Virus record (IMG/VR): IMGVR_UViG_3300044972_000191 | Location: 1-20,069 of that record | Reading direction: 5' to 3' (one strand) | Length of the DNA: 20,069 nucleotides | DNA from: a virus | Part shown: in pieces, positions 1 to 7,795 of the stretch | Layout: each line of letters starts with the position of its first letter | How positions within the stretch are numbered: position 1 is the stretch's first letter | Notes under the pieces: generated by a model | Told to the model about the DNA's origin: nothing | The model's input: the letters and a program-made list of their open reading frames with translations, nothing else | Database searches by the model: none | Made by a program: the position numbers and the translations under genes

Positions 1-345
1 CAGTGACCGGAACCCCTCGTAGGGGACTACCCCAGCCACAGCAAGAACGTCCCCGTACACCCCGGCCCACTCCGGCCCGTGGGGGGCCAGCGCGGACTCC
101 TCGTCCCAAACGTCCACGATGTGGTGGGTAAGCTCGTGCAAGCACACCAAGGGGCTGCGGCCTCCTCTGGTAGTGGATAACCGGATCTTGCCCTTGTGGT
201 AGTCCCCGGCGTACTCCCCCAAGTCCATGAAAGAGACCGAGGGGGCGGGTACCTTAAAGTACGAACTCAATTCGCGAATAGCGAACTTGCAGTCCTTGCG
301 GGACCACAAGCAGGAGTGCAGCCCATTGAGCCCCCGGTTCTCCAT
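1..345 (-). CDS. SprT-like zinc metallopeptidase, partial (C-terminus beyond left edge)
   Basis: The frame runs open from an ATG at 345 to the window edge (115 codons, no stop), so the C-terminus is missing. Reading from that ATG, residues 70-74 are HELTH, an HExxH zinc site, and a third possible ligand His89 sits in HGPEW followed by AGVYGDVL. That spacing (HExxH, about 15 residues, HGxxF/W) is typical of SprT-like/minigluzincin peptidases found in phages and actinobacteria. Cys12, Cys19 and Cys68 are present but do not form an obvious zinc ribbon. The start is supported by a near-perfect Shine-Dalgarno seven bases upstream. It follows the M15 endolysin after a 61-base spacer. Its substrate is unknown; a role in virion protein processing, host protein degradation or lysis is only inference. 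Confidence 0.75.
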   Translation of the reverse strand, partial: MENRGLNGLHSCLWSRKDCKFAIRELSSYFKVPAPSVSFMDLGEYAGDYHKGKIRLSTTRGGRSPLVCLHELTHHIVDVWDEESALAPHGPEWAGVYGDVLAVAGVVPYEGFRSL

Positions 346-352
346 GTGGTAG

Positions 353-363
353 ACCTCCTCCCT
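353..363 (-). promoter_or_regulatory. Strong ribosome binding site of the SprT-like gene
   Basis: On the minus strand the bases AGGGAGGAGGT end seven bases before the ATG at 345. This fixes the start of the edge-truncated metallopeptidase and argues that the frame is really translated. The 5' part could pair with CCCTC just upstream in the message, forming a small stem, but that stem is only four base pairs. Confidence 0.7.
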
Positions 364-406
364 CTGAGGGTCATACGCGGGGCTTTTACGAGAGGGGATG
401 TATTCC

Positions 407-748
407 TTATTTCGCCCCTTCGTGTTCAAAGGAGTAATGATTCGGGTCACGGAAGTCTCCTCCCCAGCGAGCATCGGGGTCCTGCTGCTTCCACCACGCC
501 CCGAGGAGCTTGTGCCCCTCGTCGTTAGTGATGAACCGCCCGTCTTTAAACAGATTCAAATCTACGGCCAGCCGCTGCTTGTGCGTTGAACTGGGGTGAC
601 TGTAGCTACGTTTAACCCCCGGGGGGCCATGTACCCGGTGATCCCGGTAAGCGTCCCCCCACGTAGCTTCGTACCCCAGTTCGTGTACCTTGTCGATTAG
701 CCGGGCCGTCAGTTTAAAGAACCGGCTCTGCTTTTGCCGGAGGCTCAT
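407..748 (-). CDS. M15-family peptidoglycan peptidase (endolysin)
   Basis: This 113-aa protein is a compact M15-type (VanY/L-alanyl-D-glutamate endopeptidase-like) lysin. Zinc ligands can be placed at His56 (in SSTHKQRLAVDLN), Asp63 and His104 (in DPNHYSFEH), with Asp101 a candidate catalytic residue; WGGDF just before is also typical of this phage lysin group. The expected role is cleavage of peptide cross-links in the cell wall to release progeny. There is no signal peptide and no separate cell-wall-binding domain, so it should need a holin to reach the wall. Its ATG overlaps the stop of the upstream 727-aa gene (ATGA), implying translational coupling. The length is normal for single-domain phage M15 enzymes. 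Confidence 0.88.
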   Translation of the reverse strand: MSLRQKQSRFFKLTARLIDKVHELGYEATWGDAYRDHRVHGPPGVKRSYSHPSSTHKQRLAVDLNLFKDGRFITNDEGHKLLGAWWKQQDPDARWGGDFRDPNHYSFEHEGAK

Positions 749-2928
749 CGGGCCGGTGCCTGTTCAGGGGGAGGAGCGGGCTGTTCCGAGGCCATGAGCT
801 GAGAGGTAAGGTAGGAAGCTGTCCGGGCAGATACAGCAGTCTTCCTTCCCACTGCATCCTTTAGGTCCAACAGGGCCCGCTGGCCCTCCGGGGTAAAGAA
901 CATGGGAGCCGCCAGCCCCGTACCGGACAACTGGAACATCAACCGAGCCAGAAACGCGGTAGACATGGACGACACGGCCATGACACCGGAGACCACGTTT
1001 AGACTGGCCGTCTTACTGGGGGTAGGGATGGAGTTCATAATAACCTGAGCCGCCCCCACAGCAGAGCGGATGCGGGCCAGTTCCGCTGGGCTCCAGAACT
1101 GCTGGCCCATGACCTCAGACCCCCGGGTAAGCCCCGTGACGAGCTTGTCCACATCGACCTTGCTCAGGGTCGCGGCCCGGGACTGGTCAACCATCTGCTC
1201 CGCAATCTTGTTTAGCTGCCAGTTCTTCATGTCCGCCACCACCTCCGGGGCGTTACGGAGAACCTTCAGAGCAATTATCTGCTGGTTGGGGTTGGCGTTA
1301 AACAAAGCGTCCCACGCCTCCTCCGGGTCTTTAGGGGTAAACCCAAAAGCCTGAGAGATAGCGGAGGCGTCCAGTTCATCTCGGGCTTGCATAGCCGTGC
1401 GGTAGTCCGCCCGAGTCTGGTTAAACGTCTGCCACGCAGGGTTTCCTTCCAACGCTCCCGAGGACTGGAGGCGGTCAAGGTCTTGCTCCAGAGCCCGGAC
1501 CAGCCGCCCCCCGTACCGGTTCAACTCCTGCTGGGCAGGAGACGGGGTATCCCCCGAGGCGTAAGCATCCCGGGCAATACGACGGATCTCCGTGGCTTGC
1601 CTGTGCATGACAAGCATGTCCCGGAGATTAAACGGAGTAGGAGCGGACGGGTACAGGTTCTCCAGTTCATCCGCAATGTAGTCCTCGGTGTAGCCCTCGC
1701 TTCGCATCTGAGCCGCGATCCGCCGCCGGTCTCCCGCCACTTCTGCCGAGGGGGCCACCGCCTGCTGAAGACGAGCCCGGGCCTCGTTTATGGCCTTCTG
1801 CTGGGAGGGTGGGTAGTCTCTCAGTACCTGCGCCCACAACTCGTCGGCCTTGCCGTCAAAACTCTCCACCAGTCGCCGGGTGCTGGAGAAGTTTGCGGGG
1901 ACGCTGATGGGAGACTCCAACGCCTGCCGCTGGGCCAAAGAAAAGCCCTCTCCATAGTTCCGAGAAGCCAGTGTCTGCATCGACGCTTGGGTGTTCTGGA
2001 GTTCTCTCCGCGCCACCACTCCAGCCGCCGCAGGGTCGCGGCCCGCAAGAGGGCTCCGTATGATAGCCATGAACCGGTTACGGAGGGACTCGGCCTGCTG
2101 GTTGTAGAACTCCTTGGCACCCTGCCCCGCCACCTGAGCCTCAAGGTTGCGAGCAAACTCGGTGCCCCTCTGCTGCCCCAAGGAGGTTTGAATACCGGTA
2201 AACGGGGCGGCCGTCACCTGAGCCATTGTCCCGGCAGTACCCGGGTCTGTGCCCGTCAAAGCCCCCCGGGCTGCGTTAGCAGAGGCTCCCGGAATTGCCG
2301 CAACGGTTCCAAGGGCTCCGCCTGCCGCTGTGCCCACGCCGACGTTTACGCCTACCTGCTGGGGAGTGGTAGCGGAGGGATCGAACGTCTGCGCGGCACC
2401 GGGCAAGCCCGCCTGAACGCCGGTCTTGAGCCCCTGCCACATGGAACTGAGGAACCGGCCCGTGCCTTCCATGACAGCGCCAGCCCGTCCTGCCGGGAAC
2501 GCAAGCCCCGCCCCAAACTCTCCCACCATAACGGGAACGTCGGTAGTCCCGGGAGTAACGGGGCCACGAGCGGCCCGCTCAAGCTCGTTTACGGTTTCCG
2601 TATACCGCCCGGTAGCGCCCGGTGAGGCAATACCAACGGCTTCCGCCCCTGCGGTGACGGCCTGTCCGGGGCCGGTGATTAAACGGCTGGCTCCCGTCAG
2701 CAAGCCCCGAGCGCCCGCCTTAAAGCTGGCCGCGTCCCCCACGTTAGGGTTAATGAGGCCGACCTCCGGGTTACCCTCGGGACGATACAGGGTGGATCCG
2801 GGCTGATGCCACGGGCCCCTTGCCAAGGACCGGTACTTGTCCGCTGCCGCTTTAGCCGTGGTGAGGTCTCCCTCGGCCTTGGCTTGCTCGGCAATGTCCA
2901 GTAGCTCATCGAGTTTAGACTGATCCAT
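745..2928 (-). CDS. Large internal virion / DNA ejection protein candidate (727 aa)
   Basis: This is the longest gene in the window and I do not recognise a named domain. The N-terminus (residues 3-36) is a charged Ala-rich helix resembling short N-terminal helices of phage structural proteins. Residues 70-105 and 125-250 are Gly/Ala-rich and mildly hydrophobic, 270-570 is highly helical and charged, and 642-678 is a hydrophobic segment that could insert in a membrane. The C-terminus ends in a Pro/Ala-rich tail. Size, amphipathic regions and position after the tail fibres match internal core/ejection proteins such as T7 gp15-gp16 or P22 gp16 and gp20, but this is inference from context. Start: ATG with AGGT about six bases upstream, 11 bases after the preceding stop. 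No lytic transglycosylase motif was seen. Confidence 0.7.
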   Translation of the reverse strand: MDQSKLDELLDIAEQAKAEGDLTTAKAAADKYRSLARGPWHQPGSTLYRPEGNPEVGLINPNVGDAASFKAGARGLLTGASRLITGPGQAVTAGAEAVGIASPGATGRYTETVNELERAARGPVTPGTTDVPVMVGEFGAGLAFPAGRAGAVMEGTGRFLSSMWQGLKTGVQAGLPGAAQTFDPSATTPQQVGVNVGVGTAAGGALGTVAAIPGASANAARGALTGTDPGTAGTMAQVTAAPFTGIQTSLGQQRGTEFARNLEAQVAGQGAKEFYNQQAESLRNRFMAIIRSPLAGRDPAAAGVVARRELQNTQASMQTLASRNYGEGFSLAQRQALESPISVPANFSSTRRLVESFDGKADELWAQVLRDYPPSQQKAINEARARLQQAVAPSAEVAGDRRRIAAQMRSEGYTEDYIADELENLYPSAPTPFNLRDMLVMHRQATEIRRIARDAYASGDTPSPAQQELNRYGGRLVRALEQDLDRLQSSGALEGNPAWQTFNQTRADYRTAMQARDELDASAISQAFGFTPKDPEEAWDALFNANPNQQIIALKVLRNAPEVVADMKNWQLNKIAEQMVDQSRAATLSKVDVDKLVTGLTRGSEVMGQQFWSPAELARIRSAVGAAQVIMNSIPTPSKTASLNVVSGVMAVSSMSTAFLARLMFQLSGTGLAAPMFFTPEGQRALLDLKDAVGRKTAVSARTASYLTSQLMASEQPAPPPEQAPAR

Positions 2929-2939
2929 AAAGTACCTGT

Positions 2940-4220
2940 TTATCGCTCAAGGTCCCGGAGACGCTCCGCCGCCGAACGCGGCTTGGCGGGGGGAGCGTCT
3001 TCGGGTGGCGCTTCGACCGGGGCCGGAGTGGCGGTGCCTTTAAACGTACCGGCCCGCTGCTGAAGCTCCGGCAGATGAACAAGCTCTCCAGCGAGCCCTT
3101 TCCAGCCAGTAGCCTTGAGTACAATGTTGTCAACGCGGCTTCCCACGGAGTTACGGAGAGTGGCGACTGCCGCTGTAGCATCCGGAGAGCCGCCAAGGAT
3201 TCGTAGAGCCACCTCAAAGTCTTGGTTTGACAAGCGACCCGAGTCGTTGGTACGCGCAATGGCATACGCCAAATCCAGTGCCAACGAGTCAAACACGGCT
3301 TTATCCACGTTTAACCTGTTAGCCGTCGCCTGAATCTTGCCCCGCTCGGACAGGTATACCGCCCTCTCGCTGTCGGTCAGTACGTTGGGGGAAACGCCTC
3401 CGCCCGTAAAGTTCAAGAAACCGCTAGCTTGGGATTGCGTCCATGCCGCCCACGCCGACGCCGGGGCGGTAAGACCGGGACGGGTAGCAAGCAGCGTCTC
3501 GTACTTAGAGGCTTTGTCCAGCAAGCCAAGAGCGGCTGCAACCTGATCGTTTAGCTGGGCTACCGTCGAGGCGTTAGGGCGGACCCCGGTGTCTTTCCCC
3601 GCCGCTGCCCCACCACCCCCGCCCACGGGACGGACAACGGGCTGGCGGTCGGCTAGCCTAGCCCTAGATGTGTTAAGGTCAATGGCAGACGGGTTACGGA
3701 GTCTTTCATTCTCCGCCCGCAGTGCAGTAGCTTCCGCAGTTTTGCCTGCGGCCTCGGCCCGTAGGGCCTGCGCCTCGACTTTAGCGGCCTCAAGCTCCGG
3801 CCGCGACTCGGCAAACGCAATATCCGCCTTGAGCTTGCGCCGCTCCATCTTCTGCTTGGAGAGGGCGTCCAACTGCTGGGTGATGAGGCCCGCCGACTGG
3901 TAATCTCCTGCCGCCATGAACTCCCGCATCGTCTCGGCAAGCACCCCCTCACGGGCCTCGTCCGGGTCTGCCCCCTCCTTGACCATCTCGGCAAAGGAGC
4001 GGCTTCCGGCTTGCATGAGCCCCTCCGTAAGGGCGGCACGGCGGTCATCCGGGGTCAGCCCCACCCCTTGATCGCGCAGGGCCTGCCGCACAGTGCCCCC
4101 GGCCTGTGCCATCTCATTGGCCCAGAACCCCATAGGGCTGTACTTCTTCTCAATCTCCTGCTCGCGGCGAGCCTTGAGGGATGCCGGGGTAAGGAGAGCC
4201 TCAAACGGATTGGTAGCCAT
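2940..4220 (-). CDS. Coiled-coil internal virion protein candidate (426 aa)
   Basis: A soluble, strongly helical protein. Residues 14-50 hold a charged helix followed by KKYSPMGFWANEMAQAGG, a pattern I associate with phage structural proteins. About 115-175 is a long Ala/Glu/Arg-rich heptad region, likely a coiled coil, followed by a flexible Gly-rich linker near 200-210 and a globular C-terminal domain near 215-370 containing LSNQDFEVALRILGG. It ends in a Pro/Ala-rich tail. Its ATG overlaps the preceding stop as TAATG, so translation is probably coupled to the 658-aa gene. Lying between two other large proteins without enzymatic motifs, it most likely belongs to the ejection apparatus. The function is inferred, not shown. 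Confidence 0.7.
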   Translation of the reverse strand: MATNPFEALLTPASLKARREQEIEKKYSPMGFWANEMAQAGGTVRQALRDQGVGLTPDDRRAALTEGLMQAGSRSFAEMVKEGADPDEAREGVLAETMREFMAAGDYQSAGLITQQLDALSKQKMERRKLKADIAFAESRPELEAAKVEAQALRAEAAGKTAEATALRAENERLRNPSAIDLNTSRARLADRQPVVRPVGGGGGAAAGKDTGVRPNASTVAQLNDQVAAALGLLDKASKYETLLATRPGLTAPASAWAAWTQSQASGFLNFTGGGVSPNVLTDSERAVYLSERGKIQATANRLNVDKAVFDSLALDLAYAIARTNDSGRLSNQDFEVALRILGGSPDATAAVATLRNSVGSRVDNIVLKATGWKGLAGELVHLPELQQRAGTFKGTATPAPVEAPPEDAPPAKPRSAAERLRDLER

Positions 4221-6196
4221 TAGCCGGGGCCCTGCGGGAGGTTAACAAACGGGTTAATCGGGGGAGCGAGCGTGTAGTACGCCCTCTCCTGCTCAGGGGT
4301 CATCCCCGTCAACGGGTTGACCCCGGTTCCCATAGTGGGAGGAGCCGCCGGAGTCGGCGCGGCAGGAGGGACACCCATGTAGGTGGGCTTTTCACTGACG
4401 ATCTTGAACTTCTTATCTCCCTTGACCTGAGCGTTGCTGATGGGCTTACCCTGCATAAACGAGTTCACAAGGTCCGTCATCATAAAGTCCTGAATGGCCT
4501 TGGCCTTCGGGTCCTTGGGACCCCCGCCCATCGAATCCAGCCACGGCTGAACCACCGTGGAGTAGACCTGTCCCGGGGTAGAACCGGGGGGGATCAAGTT
4601 GGACTGGGCCGCGTTGTTTATACGCTTGGTCATATCGAACAGGAAGTCCTCGTTTCCGGTGCGGCCGTATGCCGCCTGCCCCGGGAACTCGTTCTTGTTA
4701 GTACGATAGAAATTGACAAAGCCCTGAGCCAATTCAACCGGGTCAGTCTCTCCGATGCTGCGCCCACCCTCCACGGCTCCCCAGTAGTTCCTGAGAGCCA
4801 CATCTCCGAATTCCTTGGTGTTGACCAAGGACGCGGCCAGAGCGGCCACACCGGCTCCTACGAGGCCCACAGGGCCGAGCGCGGCAAGTCCCGACAGTCC
4901 CGCAAGGGCCCCGCCAGAGGCCGCTGCAAGGGCTCCTCCGGCCGCTGCCATGCCCTCCTTGCCTTTACGGATGCCCTCGTAAGCAGCGGCACCACCAGCC
5001 AGTACGCCCGCGCCAGCGGCAATGGTACCCAGAGTACCCAGCCCCCCGGCCCCGGCTCCAGCCGCTCCGGGGGCCGCTCCGGCCCCGGCCGCTCCGGCTC
5101 CTCCGGCGGCGGTACCGCCCCCAGAAGCCCCGATAGCCGCGCCCATACCCCCCGTCTGGGAGGCAATCGAACCGGACCCTCCGAGCATCCCGGAGAGGCT
5201 TGCTCCCGGCGCTGCGGCGGATGCCAGCGACCCGGTAGCCGCCGAGCCCAGACCGGTCGAGGTAAGCCCCCCGAGGGTTCCGAGACTCCCCAGCCCCGCA
5301 ATAGCGTTACTGGCAGCGCCTGCACCAGCAGCGCCCCCGCCTCCGGCCCCAAAGAGACGGGAAAGGGGTTCTGTAAGGGTACGGCTCAGAACGTCCGTGG
5401 TTGCTCCTCCGGCCGCTCCGCCAAGGGAGCCCGCGCTCCCGGCGAGAGAGCCCGTACCGACTCCCGGGATACTCGCGGGGGTAGGCGTGCCCTTCCCCAG
5501 AATATCCCCGAGGCCGAGGTTCTTCAAAGCCTCGGACGCGGCTCCGTAGATGCCCGCGTTACGCTCGTTCTGGGCCTCCGTGACAAGGGCCTGTAGCTGG
5601 GGATTAGGGGCGGTGGGGGCCGACTGAATCCCAATCTGACTCAGCCCCAGAGTGCGAGCAAGGTCTGCTCCCTGCTGCTGCTGACCAGACCCCACGGTAC
5701 GGAGCGCCGCATCAAAGCGGGTGGTGGCCCTCTGCTGCGCCCAATCCTCGGCGGTAAGCTGGCGACTGAGGTCCGCCCTACTCAGGACGTTCCCGAAAGC
5801 CTCCTGCTGCACGGCCCCGCTGGTGCTTCCCAACTGGCCCAACGAGAACAGCCGCCCAAGAGCGGTGTTTGTGCCCCGACGTTCCTCCGGGGCGGCAAGA
5901 TTCCGCAAGTACTGGAGACGGTCCTGTGCCTCCGGGGCGGTATTGGTGACACCACCGAGAGCGGAGATTAGCTCCGGGGACGCCCCGCCATAGGCTCCGG
6001 GAGGCTGCGCGGCAACCGTAGAGGTACGGGTGGCCGGGTCGTAGCCAAAGGTACCAATGCCTGACTTGACGTTGGCCGGAGGAACGGAACTGGCGGTCGC
6101 GGCATCCCTCAGGTTGCCCACGTTCTGCTGAGAACCGTAGTAACCAGCCCCCGCCTGAAGGAGGCCCGGAAGCAAAGTAGACCAATTAATAGCCAT
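4220..6196 (-). CDS. Gly/Ala-rich internal virion protein candidate with membrane-active segments (658 aa)
   Basis: The N-terminus (NWSTLLPGLLQAGAGYYGSQ) is like that of many podovirus internal or ejection proteins. Residues 90-230 are helical and charged. About 245-460 is an extreme Gly/Ala/Ser low-complexity tract including hydrophobic stretches near 387-408 and 419-459 that could span or perturb a membrane. A folded, more normal region follows (461-600) and the C-terminus is Pro-rich. The tract makes the DNA at roughly 4816-5464 very GC-rich and creates long meaningless open frames on the other strand. ATG lies two bases after the preceding stop. A role in forming a DNA translocation channel, like T7 gp14-gp16, is inference from composition and neighbours. 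Confidence 0.7.
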   Translation of the reverse strand: MAINWSTLLPGLLQAGAGYYGSQQNVGNLRDAATASSVPPANVKSGIGTFGYDPATRTSTVAAQPPGAYGGASPELISALGGVTNTAPEAQDRLQYLRNLAAPEERRGTNTALGRLFSLGQLGSTSGAVQQEAFGNVLSRADLSRQLTAEDWAQQRATTRFDAALRTVGSGQQQQGADLARTLGLSQIGIQSAPTAPNPQLQALVTEAQNERNAGIYGAASEALKNLGLGDILGKGTPTPASIPGVGTGSLAGSAGSLGGAAGGATTDVLSRTLTEPLSRLFGAGGGGAAGAGAASNAIAGLGSLGTLGGLTSTGLGSAATGSLASAAAPGASLSGMLGGSGSIASQTGGMGAAIGASGGGTAAGGAGAAGAGAAPGAAGAGAGGLGTLGTIAAGAGVLAGGAAAYEGIRKGKEGMAAAGGALAAASGGALAGLSGLAALGPVGLVGAGVAALAASLVNTKEFGDVALRNYWGAVEGGRSIGETDPVELAQGFVNFYRTNKNEFPGQAAYGRTGNEDFLFDMTKRINNAAQSNLIPPGSTPGQVYSTVVQPWLDSMGGGPKDPKAKAIQDFMMTDLVNSFMQGKPISNAQVKGDKKFKIVSEKPTYMGVPPAAPTPAAPPTMGTGVNPLTGMTPEQERAYYTLAPPINPFVNLPQGPG

Positions 6197-6198
6197 GA

Positions 6199-7479
6199 TT
6201 ATTTCCTAACAATTTGCTGAGAGAGGGGGATTTCATAGCTCATCCCGGGGTAGAGTGCGCGCAGTTCCTCTGCGCTTAAACCAGAACGGGCCATTACCGC
6301 GTTAGCCTCGTTTTCACCCGCCAAACGTTTGTAGTACAACAGTGCCGCCGCAGTCTTGGCCTGCTGCTCTTGCTGGGCAGTTAACGGTCCCTTGGAGGCC
6401 ATGCTGCGGCGCACGCTCTCAAAAAGCTCCTGCCCTTGCGGAGTGCTGAGAGCCTGAGCGGCGTTGCCGCCGCGGCCCCAGTCCTCGGCCTGCTGGATAA
6501 CGTGCTGGACCTCGTGAAGAAGAACCTTGCGGGCATCCTCAGAATCCAACGAGGTATTTAAACGGATACGAAGGTCTTCCGGGGCGAACGATCCTCTAAC
6601 GTTTTTAGCCATCGCAGGATCCCACTCCACAGAAACCATGTCTGCAAGGGGGCCGTAGGCTTTGAACAACTCATCGTGGCGCAGGGCTTGACCAAGCTGC
6701 ATTACCGGAATTCCCCGGGGGCTGAACTCGCGCCTCAAGTACGAGTTAGTGTCCGGGATCTCCTGCCGTAGCTCGCCGTCCGCGCCCCGTGCCGTGCCTG
6801 TTTGCTGCCACACAATCTCCGGGGGAACTCGGGACTTCAACATGGCGTCAGCTTTCTTTGCGTCCTCCTCGCGCCACTGCGGCGAGGTCTTGCCAATAAA
6901 GATATCCCGGCGAGCGCCTGCACCGCGAGGACCGGGTAACGGAACCAGTTCCCCCAGCACTTGCCCGAACCCTCTCTGGCTCCCCGTAGCCATGTCGTAG
7001 AGGCCCTTGAGGGCGTCTACCCCTGACTGGGGATTCTGGACCAGTTCCCTTAGTCCAGCGAACGCGGCTTTCCCAGTTTCAATTGGCGAGGTGACCGCTT
7101 GATACATCCCGGACGCTTGATTGCCCAGCCCGGTAAGGAATCCTCCTCCCACGTTGGCGACTGTGTTAACGGCTTGGGTAGCGGCCGGGAATTGATCCGG
7201 CGCAGCCTTCGCGGGCTGGCGGTGGCCCGCGTACCCGGAGGGGCGGATGATCGCAGGAGCCCCTCGGCCCTGTGCGGTGGCCGTCTGGAGCTTGCCCCCG
7301 CCGTTGCCTAGTCCGCCTACCCGGCCCATACGAGTAAGGGCGGTAGGGCCCGGCCCCGTGTACGGGGCGGCCCCGGACGGGGACTGCCCAAGGGAAGCCT
7401 CGACCGAGAACGGCGAGGGTCCCACGCCCCAACGAGCGCCGTTTAGACGGATGTACTCGTAAATGTCCCTCCCTGCCAC
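6199..7479 (-). CDS. Phage protein with HExxH metallopeptidase-like (LPD23-type) domain
   Basis: I place the start at GTG 7479, seven bases after the preceding stop, with GGAG ten bases upstream; this gives 426 aa. The frame stays open further upstream (to 7617), but that part overlaps the preceding membrane-protein gene and looks like shadow sequence. The first ~170 residues are Pro/Gly/Ala-rich and probably disordered. The C-terminal part carries HEVQH at 322-326 and, about 60 residues on, YKRLAGENEA (Glu389, Glu391). This pairing (HExxH then a GExEA motif) is how I recall large polyvalent protein-associated domain 23, seen in phage and plasmid proteins. Zinc peptidase activity is plausible; the substrate is unknown. 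Position between the holin candidate and the internal virion proteins suggests a virion-borne protein delivered to the host or involved in maturation. Confidence 0.75.
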   Translation of the reverse strand: MAGRDIYEYIRLNGARWGVGPSPFSVEASLGQSPSGAAPYTGPGPTALTRMGRVGGLGNGGGKLQTATAQGRGAPAIIRPSGYAGHRQPAKAAPDQFPAATQAVNTVANVGGGFLTGLGNQASGMYQAVTSPIETGKAAFAGLRELVQNPQSGVDALKGLYDMATGSQRGFGQVLGELVPLPGPRGAGARRDIFIGKTSPQWREEDAKKADAMLKSRVPPEIVWQQTGTARGADGELRQEIPDTNSYLRREFSPRGIPVMQLGQALRHDELFKAYGPLADMVSVEWDPAMAKNVRGSFAPEDLRIRLNTSLDSEDARKVLLHEVQHVIQQAEDWGRGGNAAQALSTPQGQELFESVRRSMASKGPLTAQQEQQAKTAAALLYYKRLAGENEANAVMARSGLSAEELRALYPGMSYEIPLSQQIVRK

Positions 7480-7486
7480 GGGGGGT

Positions 7487-7795
7487 TTACTCCGCGATCC
7501 CGATCTTGCGCTTGATGACCTCAGAGATAATCGACCACGCCGCAAGGAGGGCGGTGCCGATGATCGTGAGGAGGCCCCAAGCGCCCCGGTAGCGTTCGTA
7601 CTCCTTTTCCAAGGCAACGAGCCGCTCGTGGTGCCTCTCCTCGATAGCCTCCAGCGAAACCTTTAGCTCGCTCACGGCTTGCATGACTTCCTTGTGGTTA
7701 TTAACGTCACGCTCCGCATGGGCGATGATCTGTTCTTCTGACCGGGTGAGCCGCTCAATAACGGTATCCGAGACCTTACGCTTACGTGCAATCAT
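7487..7795 (-). CDS. Small coiled-coil membrane protein, holin candidate (102 aa)
   Basis: The start is the ATG at 7795, which overlaps the stop of the tail fibre gene as TAATG; a TTG five codons upstream is possible but unnecessary. Residues 14-70 are charged and helical with heptad character. Residues 71-91 (from GAWGLLTII to WSIIS) form one hydrophobic membrane segment, followed by a short basic tail. A coiled coil followed by one C-terminal membrane helix resembles XhlA-type hemolysin/holin accessory proteins. As the only clear small membrane protein in the window, and with an endolysin lacking a signal peptide downstream, it is the best holin candidate, although about 7 kb separates the two. 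A tail-associated membrane protein is the alternative. Confidence 0.75.
   Translation of the reverse strand: MIARKRKVSDTVIERLTRSEEQIIAHAERDVNNHKEVMQAVSELKVSLEAIEERHHERLVALEKEYERYRGAWGLLTIIGTALLAAWSIISEVIKRKIGIAE

Noticed and set aside
346-406. Possible regulatory hairpin before the SprT-like gene
   Set aside because: CCCT/AGGG is just four base pairs with a 3-base loop; it may be chance in a G-rich ribosome binding site region.
1387-2625. 412-codon open frame on the plus strand
   Set aside because: It lies antisense to the 727-aa gene, has Arg/Pro/Gly/His-rich content typical of a GC-rich shadow frame, and has no recognisable domain.
5022-5549. Pro/Ala-rich plus-strand frame of 175 codons
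   Set aside because: It is the complement of the Gly/Ala low-complexity tract of the 658-aa protein, not an independent gene.
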